DNA from: Magnetococcales bacterium
GTDB taxonomy: Bacteria > Pseudomonadota > Magnetococcia > Magnetococcales > JADFYX01
Assembly: GCA_015232365.1 (NCBI GenBank)
Contig: JADFZU010000019.1
Coordinates: 1 to 48,150 of the forward strand
DNA: 48,150 bases
Direction: 5' to 3'
Positions 9,801 to 15,445 of this stretch are shown in pieces; position 1 is the first letter of the stretch; the number at the start of each line of letters is the position of its first letter. The position numbers and the translations under genes are program-made. The notes under the pieces are model-generated. The model was not told the DNA's origin. It worked only from the letters and a program-made list of their open reading frames with translations, and ran no database searches.

Positions 9801-10057
9801 TCCGAGATCTAACACTGGACTCCGATGATTCTGCCATCGTCTCAGCTATAGTCTCTATGGCTAAAAGTTTAAAGCTGCGTGTTGTTGCTGAGGGTGTTGA
9901 GACTCCTGAACAGATGGAGTTTTTAAAAGAAATTGGCTGTCACGAACTTCAAGGCTATCTAATAAGCCGACCTATTCCAGGTGATGAGTTCACCGCCTTT
10001 ATCAAGAGTGATCAACTGGTAATTGACAAAAAACTCAAGGATCTGAAGAAAGTGTGA
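6827..10057 (+). CDS. Membrane sensor: FixL-like PAS, PAS, GGDEF and EAL (cyclic-di-GMP turnover)
   Basis: A 1076-residue inner-membrane protein. Helices at about 12-32 and 314-334 bracket a helical periplasmic domain containing a KIRGLSQ segment. PAS1 (about 345-465) resembles the FixL haem PAS: PYRDAHDSYLEKY places His406 at the haem-ligand position, and IIGSIREVEG puts Arg426 where FixL has its O2-responsive Arg. A coiled coil (466-510) and a second PAS (511-630) follow. The GGDEF domain has an intact GGDEF (716-720) and an RxxD inhibitory site (707-710). The EAL domain has EAL at 844-846, LEVTE, DDFGTGYSS and EGVET, all expected of an active phosphodiesterase. It likely makes and/or degrades cyclic di-GMP in response to oxygen or redox. 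The start is TTG at 6827, after a GAGAGA ribosome binding site. Confidence 0.93.
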   Translation: MNNKSTISIWHYGMAIFVPILLIVTSLVIVLTRINNEIEFTNNEQIGLTQIRQLHESINTMQKIRGLSQIQAQKPDKAVESKLKEQSQKLQNSISQFIEQLNHDQFKVGEMVSNLGKKTKNMGLNLHTYHDKNRLFKEHSALLSQAEDISQEIATRSNLILDPITESHFIMSLVVHRIPTLLESIGAVRGMGSGFLSIDNQSEVDRFRFSEKIEGMRYNLRKIDRSKQIILNSSPHLKPLFSCFIENKKQSAERFLLLSEAILLNQAVGVDANLFFETGTYAIHTISSCYDNLSDELSLLLEKRVNKLDDERTTISLGLTIALLFTIVAFIIFYRKNLTAFNEISISESKNHAILQSAIDGIVTIDERGIIQTANHAVENIFGHAPGTLIGKNIKILMPQPYRDAHDSYLEKYLSTGVKNIIGSIREVEGICPDGGKFPLELSVSELTVDGKTFYTGILHDITERKLAKEALDEAYNELEQRVKNRTSELEEANKQLLLEAEERNKAEQGLILASKVFENASEAILITDHNVNVIDVNNAYINITGFEREDIIGKNPSIGKSGRHDQFFYKSMWKKIIETGQWAGEIWDRNKAGKIYPKWLTINVVKDKHGKTTHYVGIFSDISRTKATEERLEQLAFYDPLTRLPNRMLFQDRLNQEFQGARRSKKQVAVMFIDLDRFKHVNDTLGHAAGDQLLIEISRRLNKCVRQTDTVSRLGGDEFTVILTDITNTKDVAAIANNIILSLQKTVMIDEHKAHVGASIGIAVYPDDGDDFDTITKHADVAMYHAKDSGRGNFKFYKEDMNAKFTNRMKLENEMHAALEDDEFVLHYQPKMDIESGRILSMEALVRWQRSDGTMVPPFNFIPLAEEIGMIIPLGRRILEMACIYNKNLMDTENIHLRVAVNLSPLQFQQVDIQEMVETVLNETGMPAEYLELEVTEGMMMDDSEKATSILNKLRDLKLSISMDDFGTGYSSLSYLKKFPIHTLKIDQSFVRDLTLDSDDSAIVSAIVSMAKSLKLRVVAEGVETPEQMEFLKEIGCHELQGYLISRPIPGDEFTAFIKSDQLVIDKKLKDLKKV

Positions 10058-10102
10058 CCCCACAACTATTGGTGGTTGTTACTGAAAAAATTTTGAGCTA
10101 TA

Positions 10103-11140
10103 TCAACGAAGCCCTTTTAACTGACCACAAGCAGCTTGAATATCTTCTCCACGTCGTTCACGGATCACCGTAACCAAGCCGGTTTTGCCAACTATGTTTT
10201 GAAACTGGGTAATTTTTTCTGCTGAGGATGGCCGGTAAACTGTTCCAGGCCATGGATTGAAAGGAATCAGGTTGATTTTAGATGGTATACCTTTAAGGTA
10301 GCGAACCAGCTCATGGGCATCTTCAGGGGAGTCGTTAACACCATCTAACATGACATACTCCCAGGTGATACTACGGCTGCCTTTTAAAGGAAACTCTTTT
10401 GCCCCCTTACGCAGGGCAGACAAGTTATATTTTTTATTTATTGGCACCAGTCTATCTCGCACCTCATCACGAACACTATGCAGAGATATAGCTAGATTAA
10501 CACCAAGATCATAACCTGCCTGTACCATTTGCGGCACAATACCAGAAGTAGATAGGGTTATCTTCCTGGTGCCTATAGCCAGACCTGAGCCGTCAAGTAT
10601 AATCCGTACCGCCTTAACTACTGCATCATAGTTATAGAGAGGCTCTCCCATACCCATCAGAACGATATTGGTCAACCGCTGTCCACCAGCCTCAACCTGG
10701 GAACGAACAAATGTTACCTGCTCAACAATTTCAGATGTAGTCAGGTTACGGACCAGCTTTTGAGTACCAGTAAAACAGAATGGACAGGAGAGGCTGCAGC
10801 CAACTTGAGAAGAGACACAGACAGTTCCACGATCCTCTTCGGGGATAAAAACAGTCTCAACCTGCTCTCCATCGTCAAAAGAAAGCAGCCATTTGATAGT
10901 TCCATCATTGGATGTCTGCCGGGATTTAACTTTGGGACGAAGAGGCTGGCACACCTCCTCCAATTTGGCTCTAAACACCTTGGAGAGATCAGTCATCTCA
11001 CCAACTTCACTGACTAATTTGACATACAACCAAGACCATAGCTGTTTAGTACGAAATGGACGCTCACCCCACTCGCCAACAAATAGCTGGTCCAGCTCTT
11101 CACGACTAAGGCCGGTTAGTCTAATATTTTTTTTACTCAT
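10103..11140 (-). CDS. rlmN: Dual-specificity 23S rRNA/tRNA adenine-C2 methyltransferase RlmN
   Basis: A radical-SAM enzyme that methylates C2 of A2503 in 23S rRNA and A37 of some tRNAs. The [4Fe-4S] CxxxCxxC motif is Cys115, Cys119 and Cys122 in GCSLSCPFC. The methyl-carrying Cys338 sits in the C-terminal DIQAACGQL, and GMGEPLYNYD is the SAM-contacting segment. The 345-residue length is within family range. The ATG at 11140 gives MSKKNIRLTGLSREEL, the normal N-terminus. It converges on the cyclic-di-GMP gene with 45 bases between stops. It lies downstream of ndk on the same strand, but the hairpins between them may insulate it. Confidence 0.96.
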   Translation of the reverse strand: MSKKNIRLTGLSREELDQLFVGEWGERPFRTKQLWSWLYVKLVSEVGEMTDLSKVFRAKLEEVCQPLRPKVKSRQTSNDGTIKWLLSFDDGEQVETVFIPEEDRGTVCVSSQVGCSLSCPFCFTGTQKLVRNLTTSEIVEQVTFVRSQVEAGGQRLTNIVLMGMGEPLYNYDAVVKAVRIILDGSGLAIGTRKITLSTSGIVPQMVQAGYDLGVNLAISLHSVRDEVRDRLVPINKKYNLSALRKGAKEFPLKGSRSITWEYVMLDGVNDSPEDAHELVRYLKGIPSKINLIPFNPWPGTVYRPSSAEKITQFQNIVGKTGLVTVIRERRGEDIQAACGQLKGLR

Positions 11141-11227
11141 CTGACAGCAGTTCTCACAGCTTTCAAAGCTTCACCCAAAAACTAAACAAAGTAACTAACT
11201 GCCGAATATATGAAAATGGGATGGTCT

Positions 11228-11275
11228 GGGAAGGGGTGACTCCCCTTCCCAGTGGGGTTTGGGGCAAAGCCCCAA
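11228..11275. repeat. Two adjacent GC-rich perfect hairpins between ndk and rlmN
   Basis: A 9-base perfect stem (11228-11236 with 11242-11250, loop TGACT) is followed by a 7-base perfect stem (TTGGGGC 11259-11265 with GCCCCAA 11269-11275, loop AAA). They stand out as GC-rich in AT-rich surroundings, 20 bases past the ndk stop. They could terminate ndk transcription, although no T tract follows on the - strand, or be a dispersed palindromic repeat. No second copy was found in the window. Confidence 0.6.
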
Positions 11276-11295
11276 CTCAACAGTTAAAACAAATA

Positions 11296-11721
11296 CTATC
11301 TATGGCAAATTTGTGTCCCATTAAAGAAAAATGCCATCTCAACAGCAGCAGTCTCTGGAGCATCTGAACCATGAACTGCATTTGCCTCAATGCTCTCAGC
11401 AAAATCGGCACGAATAGTTCCAGGTTTCGCCTCTTTTGGGTTAGTTGCCCCCATAACCTCACGGTTTTTAAGAATTGCCCCTTCTCCCTCTAAAATTTGA
11501 GCGACAATTGGACCGGAACTCATGTAATCTGTCAGGTCGTTGTAAAAAGGCCGCTCTTTGTGCACAGCGTAAAATTCTCCCGCTTGTGCCTTGGTTAAAT
11601 GGACCATACGTGATGCAACAATTTTAAGGCCAGCAGCCTCAAAACGGGCATAAATTTGCCCAATAACATTCTTGGCAACTGCATCTGGTTTAATTATTGA
11701 AAAAGTGCGCTCTACAGCCAT
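11296..11721 (-). CDS. ndk: Nucleoside diphosphate kinase
   Basis: Transfers the gamma phosphate of ATP to nucleoside diphosphates through a phosphohistidine, balancing NTP and dNTP pools. The start at 11721 ([15 protein letters not shown]) gives the canonical 141 residues and has an AGGAGA ribosome binding site. The open frame extends further upstream, but that extension is non-conserved. The active-site His117 lies in [10 protein letters not shown], and the KPDAV nucleotide-binding segment is present. Two DnaA-box consensus sequences begin 20 bases upstream of the ATG, so DnaA or replication status could influence expression; this is inference. The gene appears monocistronic. Confidence 0.97.
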   Translation of the reverse strand: MAVERTFSIIKPDAVAKNVIGQIYARFEAAGLKIVASRMVHLTKAQAGEFYAVHKERPFYNDLTDYMSSGPIVAQILEGEGAILKNREVMGATNPKEAKPGTIRADFAESIEANAVHGSDAPETAAVEMAFFFNGTQICHR

Positions 11722-12070
11722 ATTATTCTCCTGGTTACTCTGTGGATAAATCTGTGGATAAAATTGGGACAAAAGGGGAAACCCCTCGGCTTTTCTGCAA
11801 AAAAAGCCCTAGACAAAAAGCCTTGCAAAGTCAAAGGTGTTACAAAAAACACTATATTTATCAAATAGTTGATGAATAGCTTCATCTTAAAAACAGACCG
11901 TCAATCATGCTGGCACTTAATGTAGCCATTTATATGTGCAAAAATGGCTAACTGTGAATAACTTTCACACTGTCATTAAAAAAAATAGCCTTATTTAATC
12001 CTAATTAAGGGAGGGAGAAACCATTAAATTCATCTAGTCAACCCCTCTTAATAGTCAATTATTTTTCCAC
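11722..12070. promoter_or_regulatory. ndk upstream region with three DnaA-box consensus matches and hairpins
   Basis: No gene is seen here. Two TGTGGATAA sequences (11741-11749 and 11753-11761; complement TTATCCACA) and TGTGAATAA (11953-11961; TTATTCACA) fit the DnaA-box consensus TTATNCACA, all in one orientation. Between them are hairpins AGGGG-AAA-CCCCT (11774-11786), GGCTTTT/AAAAGCC (11788-11808), GATGAA/TTCATC (11871-11886) and AGCCATTT/AAATGGCT (11924-11949). The stretch is AT-rich. It may be a DnaA-regulated promoter or a replication-related site. Confidence 0.55.
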
Positions 12071-12529
12071 CTATACAACCACTGGCTGAGGAGGAAAATC
12101 CAGCCAGAAAGTGACAGGTCCATCGTTCACCAAAGCCACACGCATATCGGCTCCAAATATGCCCTGCTCCACTTCTATTCCGGTCTCTGCAAGCTCCTGG
12201 CAAAAATCTTTACACATAGCTGCAGCCAACTTTGGCTCTTGGGCCTGACCAAAAGAGGGACGATAGCCTTTTTTAAGGTCAGCAGCCAAGGTAAATTGAG
12301 AAACTACCAATATCTTGCCGCAAATATCTTTAACTGATAGGTTCATCCTACCCTGCTGATCCGGGAAAATTCTCAACCCAGCCACCTTGCGCACCATTTT
12401 GCTGCACTGCTGACCTGAATCACCAACAACAACTGCTAAAAAGAGCAGAATCCCCTGCTCTATCTCTCCTACTATCTCACCATCAACACTAACCGATGCC
12501 TCGCTAACACGCTGGATTAAAGCTCGCAT
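12071..12529 (-). CDS. dtd: D-aminoacyl-tRNA deacylase
   Basis: Hydrolyses D-amino acids (and glycine wrongly loaded on tRNA-Ala) from tRNA, a proofreading step in translation. The opening MRALIQRVSEASV, the SQFTLAAD motif (77-84) and the NDGPVTF segment with its Gly-cisPro pair (137-138) are diagnostic. At 152 residues it is slightly longer than many homologues (about 145) through a short C-terminal extension. The ATG at 12529 is the natural start. No clear partner gene is adjacent; the only upstream frame is a doubtful one overlapping by 13 bases. Confidence 0.96.
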   Translation of the reverse strand: MRALIQRVSEASVSVDGEIVGEIEQGILLFLAVVVGDSGQQCSKMVRKVAGLRIFPDQQGRMNLSVKDICGKILVVSQFTLAADLKKGYRPSFGQAQEPKLAAAMCKDFCQELAETGIEVEQGIFGADMRVALVNDGPVTFWLDFPPQPVVV

Positions 12530-12816
12530 AAGTCAATACCTATTATCATAAATTCGGCAGCTGTCTGTACATCACTGGCACAACCTCTTGATTCACCTGG
12601 CAAGCCAGAAAAAAATCTTACCACCAACAAGATGATTCCGATTTTTCCAGATTCACCATACACACCAATATGTTGCACCATTAATGTACACCCAACTACT
12701 GCATCTAGGATTATACAGTTGACACTCATTACGGTTAAACTCTTGGAAACTGGCTGCAGACAACAATTCAACCTGTAGATAGAAGCGACAGTTGGAATAA
12801 CGTGTGTGTGATCCAT
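12517..12816 (-). CDS. Doubtful hypothetical frame upstream of dtd
   Basis: A 99-residue frame on the dtd strand that overlaps the dtd start by 13 bases. It is rich in Ile, Val and Cys (five Cys) without a clean membrane-helix pattern, and no family is recognised. It may be a chance frame or a decayed gene. Its only support is that it fills part of an otherwise empty 426-base gap and would allow coupling to dtd. Confidence 0.15.
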   Translation of the reverse strand: MDHTHVIPTVASIYRLNCCLQPVSKSLTVMSVNCIILDAVVGCTLMVQHIGVYGESGKIGIILLVVRFFSGLPGESRGCASDVQTAAEFMIIGIDLCEL

Positions 12817-12955
12817 AAATCTAGATTCAGCAGTGGAAAGACATTACCCGGAAATGTGAAATGGGCGGTCTGTTTTTACTTGGTTACAAGCCTAGAAACG
12901 GCAGTTGGAAGGTGGTGCAAGGCATAACCAGACGGTTTCTAGCCAGGTTAAATAA
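12530..12955. other. Gap between dtd and the response regulator
   Basis: Apart from the doubtful 99-residue frame, no gene is visible. Downstream of the response regulator stop is an 8-base inverted repeat, CTAGAAAC (12892-12899) with GTTTCTAG (12935-12942), separated by 35 bases. It is not followed by a T tract on the - strand. It could fold at the 3' end of the regulator transcript. Confidence 0.4.
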
Positions 12956-13690
12956 TCAAGACATGGGGCTTCCCCTCTCGACACGAACAGAAAAAACATA
13001 ACCAACGCTGCGTACGGTTTTGATTAGGCTGGGGCTTTTTGGATCATCTTGCAGTCGCCGCCTCAGGCGACTAACCTGCATATCAATAGTGCGGTCAAAT
13101 GGCTCTATCTCACGGCCATTGGAAAAAACCAAAAGTTGATCACGGGGCAGAACCCGGTTTGGATTGTTGAGAAAAACCCTAAGCAGTGAGAACTCTCCAC
13201 CACTAAGAAAAATTTTATCTCCACCTGGAGAATAAAGCTGCCGAGTAGGAACATCCAAAGTCCAACCTGCAAAACGGTAACAGGCGTTTTGATCTGCTTC
13301 AATGGAGTCGTCAGGAAGTGTTCTGGAACGTCGCAAAACACTTTTTACCCTGGCTAACAACTCACGAGGGTGAAAAGGTTTAGGCAGATAGTCATCAGCC
13401 CCCATCTCAAGACCGATAATCCGGTCCATCTCACTACCTTTTGCACTGAGAATAATCACAGGTATATTAGAACGGGCTCGGATGTTACGGCAGAGTTCCA
13501 GACCATCTTCACCAGGCAGAATCAGATCAAGCACAATCAGATCAATTGTGCTGCTAGCCAGAGCCTCACGCAGCCCGTTGCCATCGGCAGCAATACTGAC
13601 CTGATAGCCATTTTTCTTTAGAACTTCACCAACTAAAACACATAGATCAGGATCATCATCAACAATAAGGATGTGGTCTAAAGCTGTCAT
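12956..13690 (-). CDS. OmpR/PhoB-family response regulator
   Basis: A two-component transcription factor of 244 residues. The receiver domain occupies about 1-122, with acidic pocket DDD (11-13), phospho-acceptor Asp55 in LIVLDLILPGEDG, and the conserved Lys in DDYLPKPFHPREL. A winged-helix domain (about 140-238) contains the FLSGGEFSLLRVFL opening and the RTIDMQVSRLRRRL recognition helix. Its ATG is 23 bases after the stop of an HPt-domain gene, so the two are co-transcribed. No histidine kinase is encoded nearby. The HPt may pass phosphate from a distant hybrid kinase to this regulator. The target genes cannot be read from the sequence. Confidence 0.93.
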   Translation of the reverse strand: MTALDHILIVDDDPDLCVLVGEVLKKNGYQVSIAADGNGLREALASSTIDLIVLDLILPGEDGLELCRNIRARSNIPVIILSAKGSEMDRIIGLEMGADDYLPKPFHPRELLARVKSVLRRSRTLPDDSIEADQNACYRFAGWTLDVPTRQLYSPGGDKIFLSGGEFSLLRVFLNNPNRVLPRDQLLVFSNGREIEPFDRTIDMQVSRLRRRLQDDPKSPSLIKTVRSVGYVFSVRVERGSPMS

Positions 13691-13713
13691 AAGTTCACAA
13701 CATGCCTTTGCAA

Positions 13714-14028
13714 TTAAACTTCTTCATACTCAATATCAACTGACTCAATATAGGTTGCAAGATCAGCTACCAAGCCGGCAATCTGACCACTGTTATGCTC
13801 TTTTGCCGCAATTTCAAGATCACGTCCTATCTCCGAGATGCAATCAAAACCATAACCGGAACCAGAACCTTTCATCCTGTGTCCTGAAGTCTGAATAGTT
13901 TGAAAGTCTTTCTCTTGCAGTGCTTTGGAAATAACAGCCAAATCCTTCTGGCGGTTAACCAGATAACCTGGCACAATATCCTCCAAATCTTTATCGATAA
14001 CAACAGTTACCCTTTCAACATCAGACAT
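13714..14028 (-). CDS. Stand-alone histidine phosphotransfer (HPt) protein
   Basis: A 104-residue four-helix-bundle HPt domain. The phosphorylatable His50 lies in SGHRMKGSGSGYGF, the usual HxxKGxxxxxG signature. HPt proteins shuttle phosphate between receiver domains in multistep phosphorelays. The next gene (23 bases on) is an OmpR-type regulator, a likely acceptor. The donor kinase is not in the window. A GAGGTG ribosome binding site precedes the ATG at 14028. The N-terminal VTVVIDKDLEDIVPGYL and DLAVISKALQEKD segments form the first helices. Confidence 0.88.
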   Translation of the reverse strand: MSDVERVTVVIDKDLEDIVPGYLVNRQKDLAVISKALQEKDFQTIQTSGHRMKGSGSGYGFDCISEIGRDLEIAAKEHNSGQIAGLVADLATYIESVDIEYEEV

Positions 14029-14350
14029 AATTACACCTCAGCCAGCAATATACATCATCCATATCTATTGTACCAGTCTACGCAGACAGTCATACAATAA
14101 ATTGTTCAAAGCTGTTTCTATTAAGATTTACAATATATTATACAAAAAATCCAGTGTTGTTTTTTATTTGTTAGCAGGCACATCCATGAACACAACAGAT
14201 AATAAACATTTTGGTTAGCTTTCCTATTTTATGTTTCTCTATACTATTTCCTGAGATAATGTGTATTATCTGTTTTAGTCAATATTTTGCTAGACCTAGA
14301 GTAGAACTATTTAATCTAAGTGATGGCCATTTTGGGCATATTTCCAGCTT
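14029..14350. other. Divergent intergenic region with a long inverted repeat
   Basis: No gene is seen in these 322 bases, which separate the HPt gene (- strand) from the SGNH-like gene (+ strand) and so hold both promoters. The notable content is a 17-base inverted repeat with a single mismatch, described separately. The rest is AT-rich with no clear promoter hexamers. Confidence 0.5.
14194..14274. repeat. 17-base inverted repeat, one mismatch, 47-base loop
   Basis: AACAGATAATA (14194-14204) is the exact reverse complement of TATTATCTGTT (14264-14274). After one mismatch the pairing continues for five more bases (14206-14210 with 14258-14262). The arms are therefore 17 bases around a 47-base loop. 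It could be a paired operator, a structured RNA, or a relic of a small inverted-repeat element. Confidence 0.65.
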
Positions 14351-15400
14351 ATGCATATTAAAGATTCTCTCTTAAAGTGGTGGAAGCTGCCAACTCTGTT
14401 TCTCCTCTCCTACTTGGTAACAGCAACAGCAATCACCGGTTTTGCTAGATGGGTGGTTCCAATTCCACATTTGGGGGGAATTTCTGCCCGTTTAACGGCA
14501 TTTTTAGAAGAAAAAGATGAATTTGACATACTTTTTTTGGGTTCAAGTTATTATAAAGATGCCATTAATTCAGAACATATTGATCAGGAGATGAATAAAC
14601 TTGGCTGTCGGGTAAGATCCTTCAAGTTTGGTGCAGATGGACTAAACGCTATTGAATATATGTTTGTTCTTGAGCAGATAAAACAGAGCAACCCACTCAA
14701 ACTGTCTACTATCATCATCGACCTTCCATCACCACATTACCGTTCTCACCTATACGCATCAACCCGAACCAGATTCTTCAACTCTTGGTCTAATTTTTTT
14801 CCTTTCGTCTACGAAATATGGAGCCTGCCAAGGTTTAGAAAAACCCGGTCTATTCTGCTATATGACTTCTTCCTGGCATTTATCTATGAGCGAACCGGTA
14901 TAAATAGCCTATCTAGGCTCTTAGCACCTCTATTGCCACCACCTAACCAGCAAAAAAACCACCTGCAACAGACTAAAAAAGTTTCCAGTTTGGAAAAAGC
15001 CAGCACAGAACTAAAGAAAAAACAGTTATTGATAAAGCAGGCTGAGAACCTTGTAGTGGAGACTGATGTTTGGAAGGATGGTTATGCGAAAAGAAACCAA
15101 AAGGGCCACTTTGCCCGGCTACAGCCAATATTGAAAAAACTCCAGGGTATTGGGTTGAAATTTGCTGTGGTTTTAGCTCCAGGCTTTCCCCACTATGCCT
15201 ATTCGGAACCGTTGCGAGAAATTTTCAGTGAAAAAGTGCCGGAAACTCCTCTATGGCATTATAATTTTCCCAACCGCTGGCCGGAGCTGTTTAATGGTGA
15301 AAACCTATCGACGATTAGCCACATGAATTCTAAAGGTGCTAAAATTTTTTCCACCCTATTGGCAAAAGACCTTTGCAAAAAAAGCCCTCAAAAGCAATGA
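14351..15400 (+). CDS. Membrane-anchored SGNH-hydrolase-like protein of unknown substrate
   Basis: A 349-residue protein with one N-terminal membrane helix (about 13-33) and a periplasmic remainder. FDILFLGSSYYKD gives a GxS-type nucleophile block (Gly64, Ser65) like that of SGNH/AlgX-type enzymes. Near the C-terminus ISHMNSKGAKIFSTLLA resembles the catalytic His block (His324), but the Asp usual three residues before it is replaced by Thr or Ile. A Lys-rich linker (about 197-240) separates the halves. Such proteins often modify cell-surface polysaccharide, for example by O-acetylation. There is no polysaccharide cluster here, so the substrate is unknown. No ribosome binding site is obvious before the ATG. 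Confidence 0.68.
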   Translation: MHIKDSLLKWWKLPTLFLLSYLVTATAITGFARWVVPIPHLGGISARLTAFLEEKDEFDILFLGSSYYKDAINSEHIDQEMNKLGCRVRSFKFGADGLNAIEYMFVLEQIKQSNPLKLSTIIIDLPSPHYRSHLYASTRTRFFNSWSNFFPFVYEIWSLPRFRKTRSILLYDFFLAFIYERTGINSLSRLLAPLLPPPNQQKNHLQQTKKVSSLEKASTELKKKQLLIKQAENLVVETDVWKDGYAKRNQKGHFARLQPILKKLQGIGLKFAVVLAPGFPHYAYSEPLREIFSEKVPETPLWHYNFPNRWPELFNGENLSTISHMNSKGAKIFSTLLAKDLCKKSPQKQ

Positions 15401-15445
15401 ACCTGATTTGTATAAAGCGACAACTGCTTGAGTAGTAGCTATAGA

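Noticed and set aside
11697-11879. 60-residue + strand frame over the ndk start
   Set aside because: Antisense to the ndk start and across the DnaA boxes; composition is not protein-like.
11722-12070. Chromosomal replication origin (oriC)
   Set aside because: DnaA boxes are present, but there is no dnaA, dnaN, gidA or parAB nearby and no minus-to-plus gene divergence, so I do not call an origin on three boxes alone.
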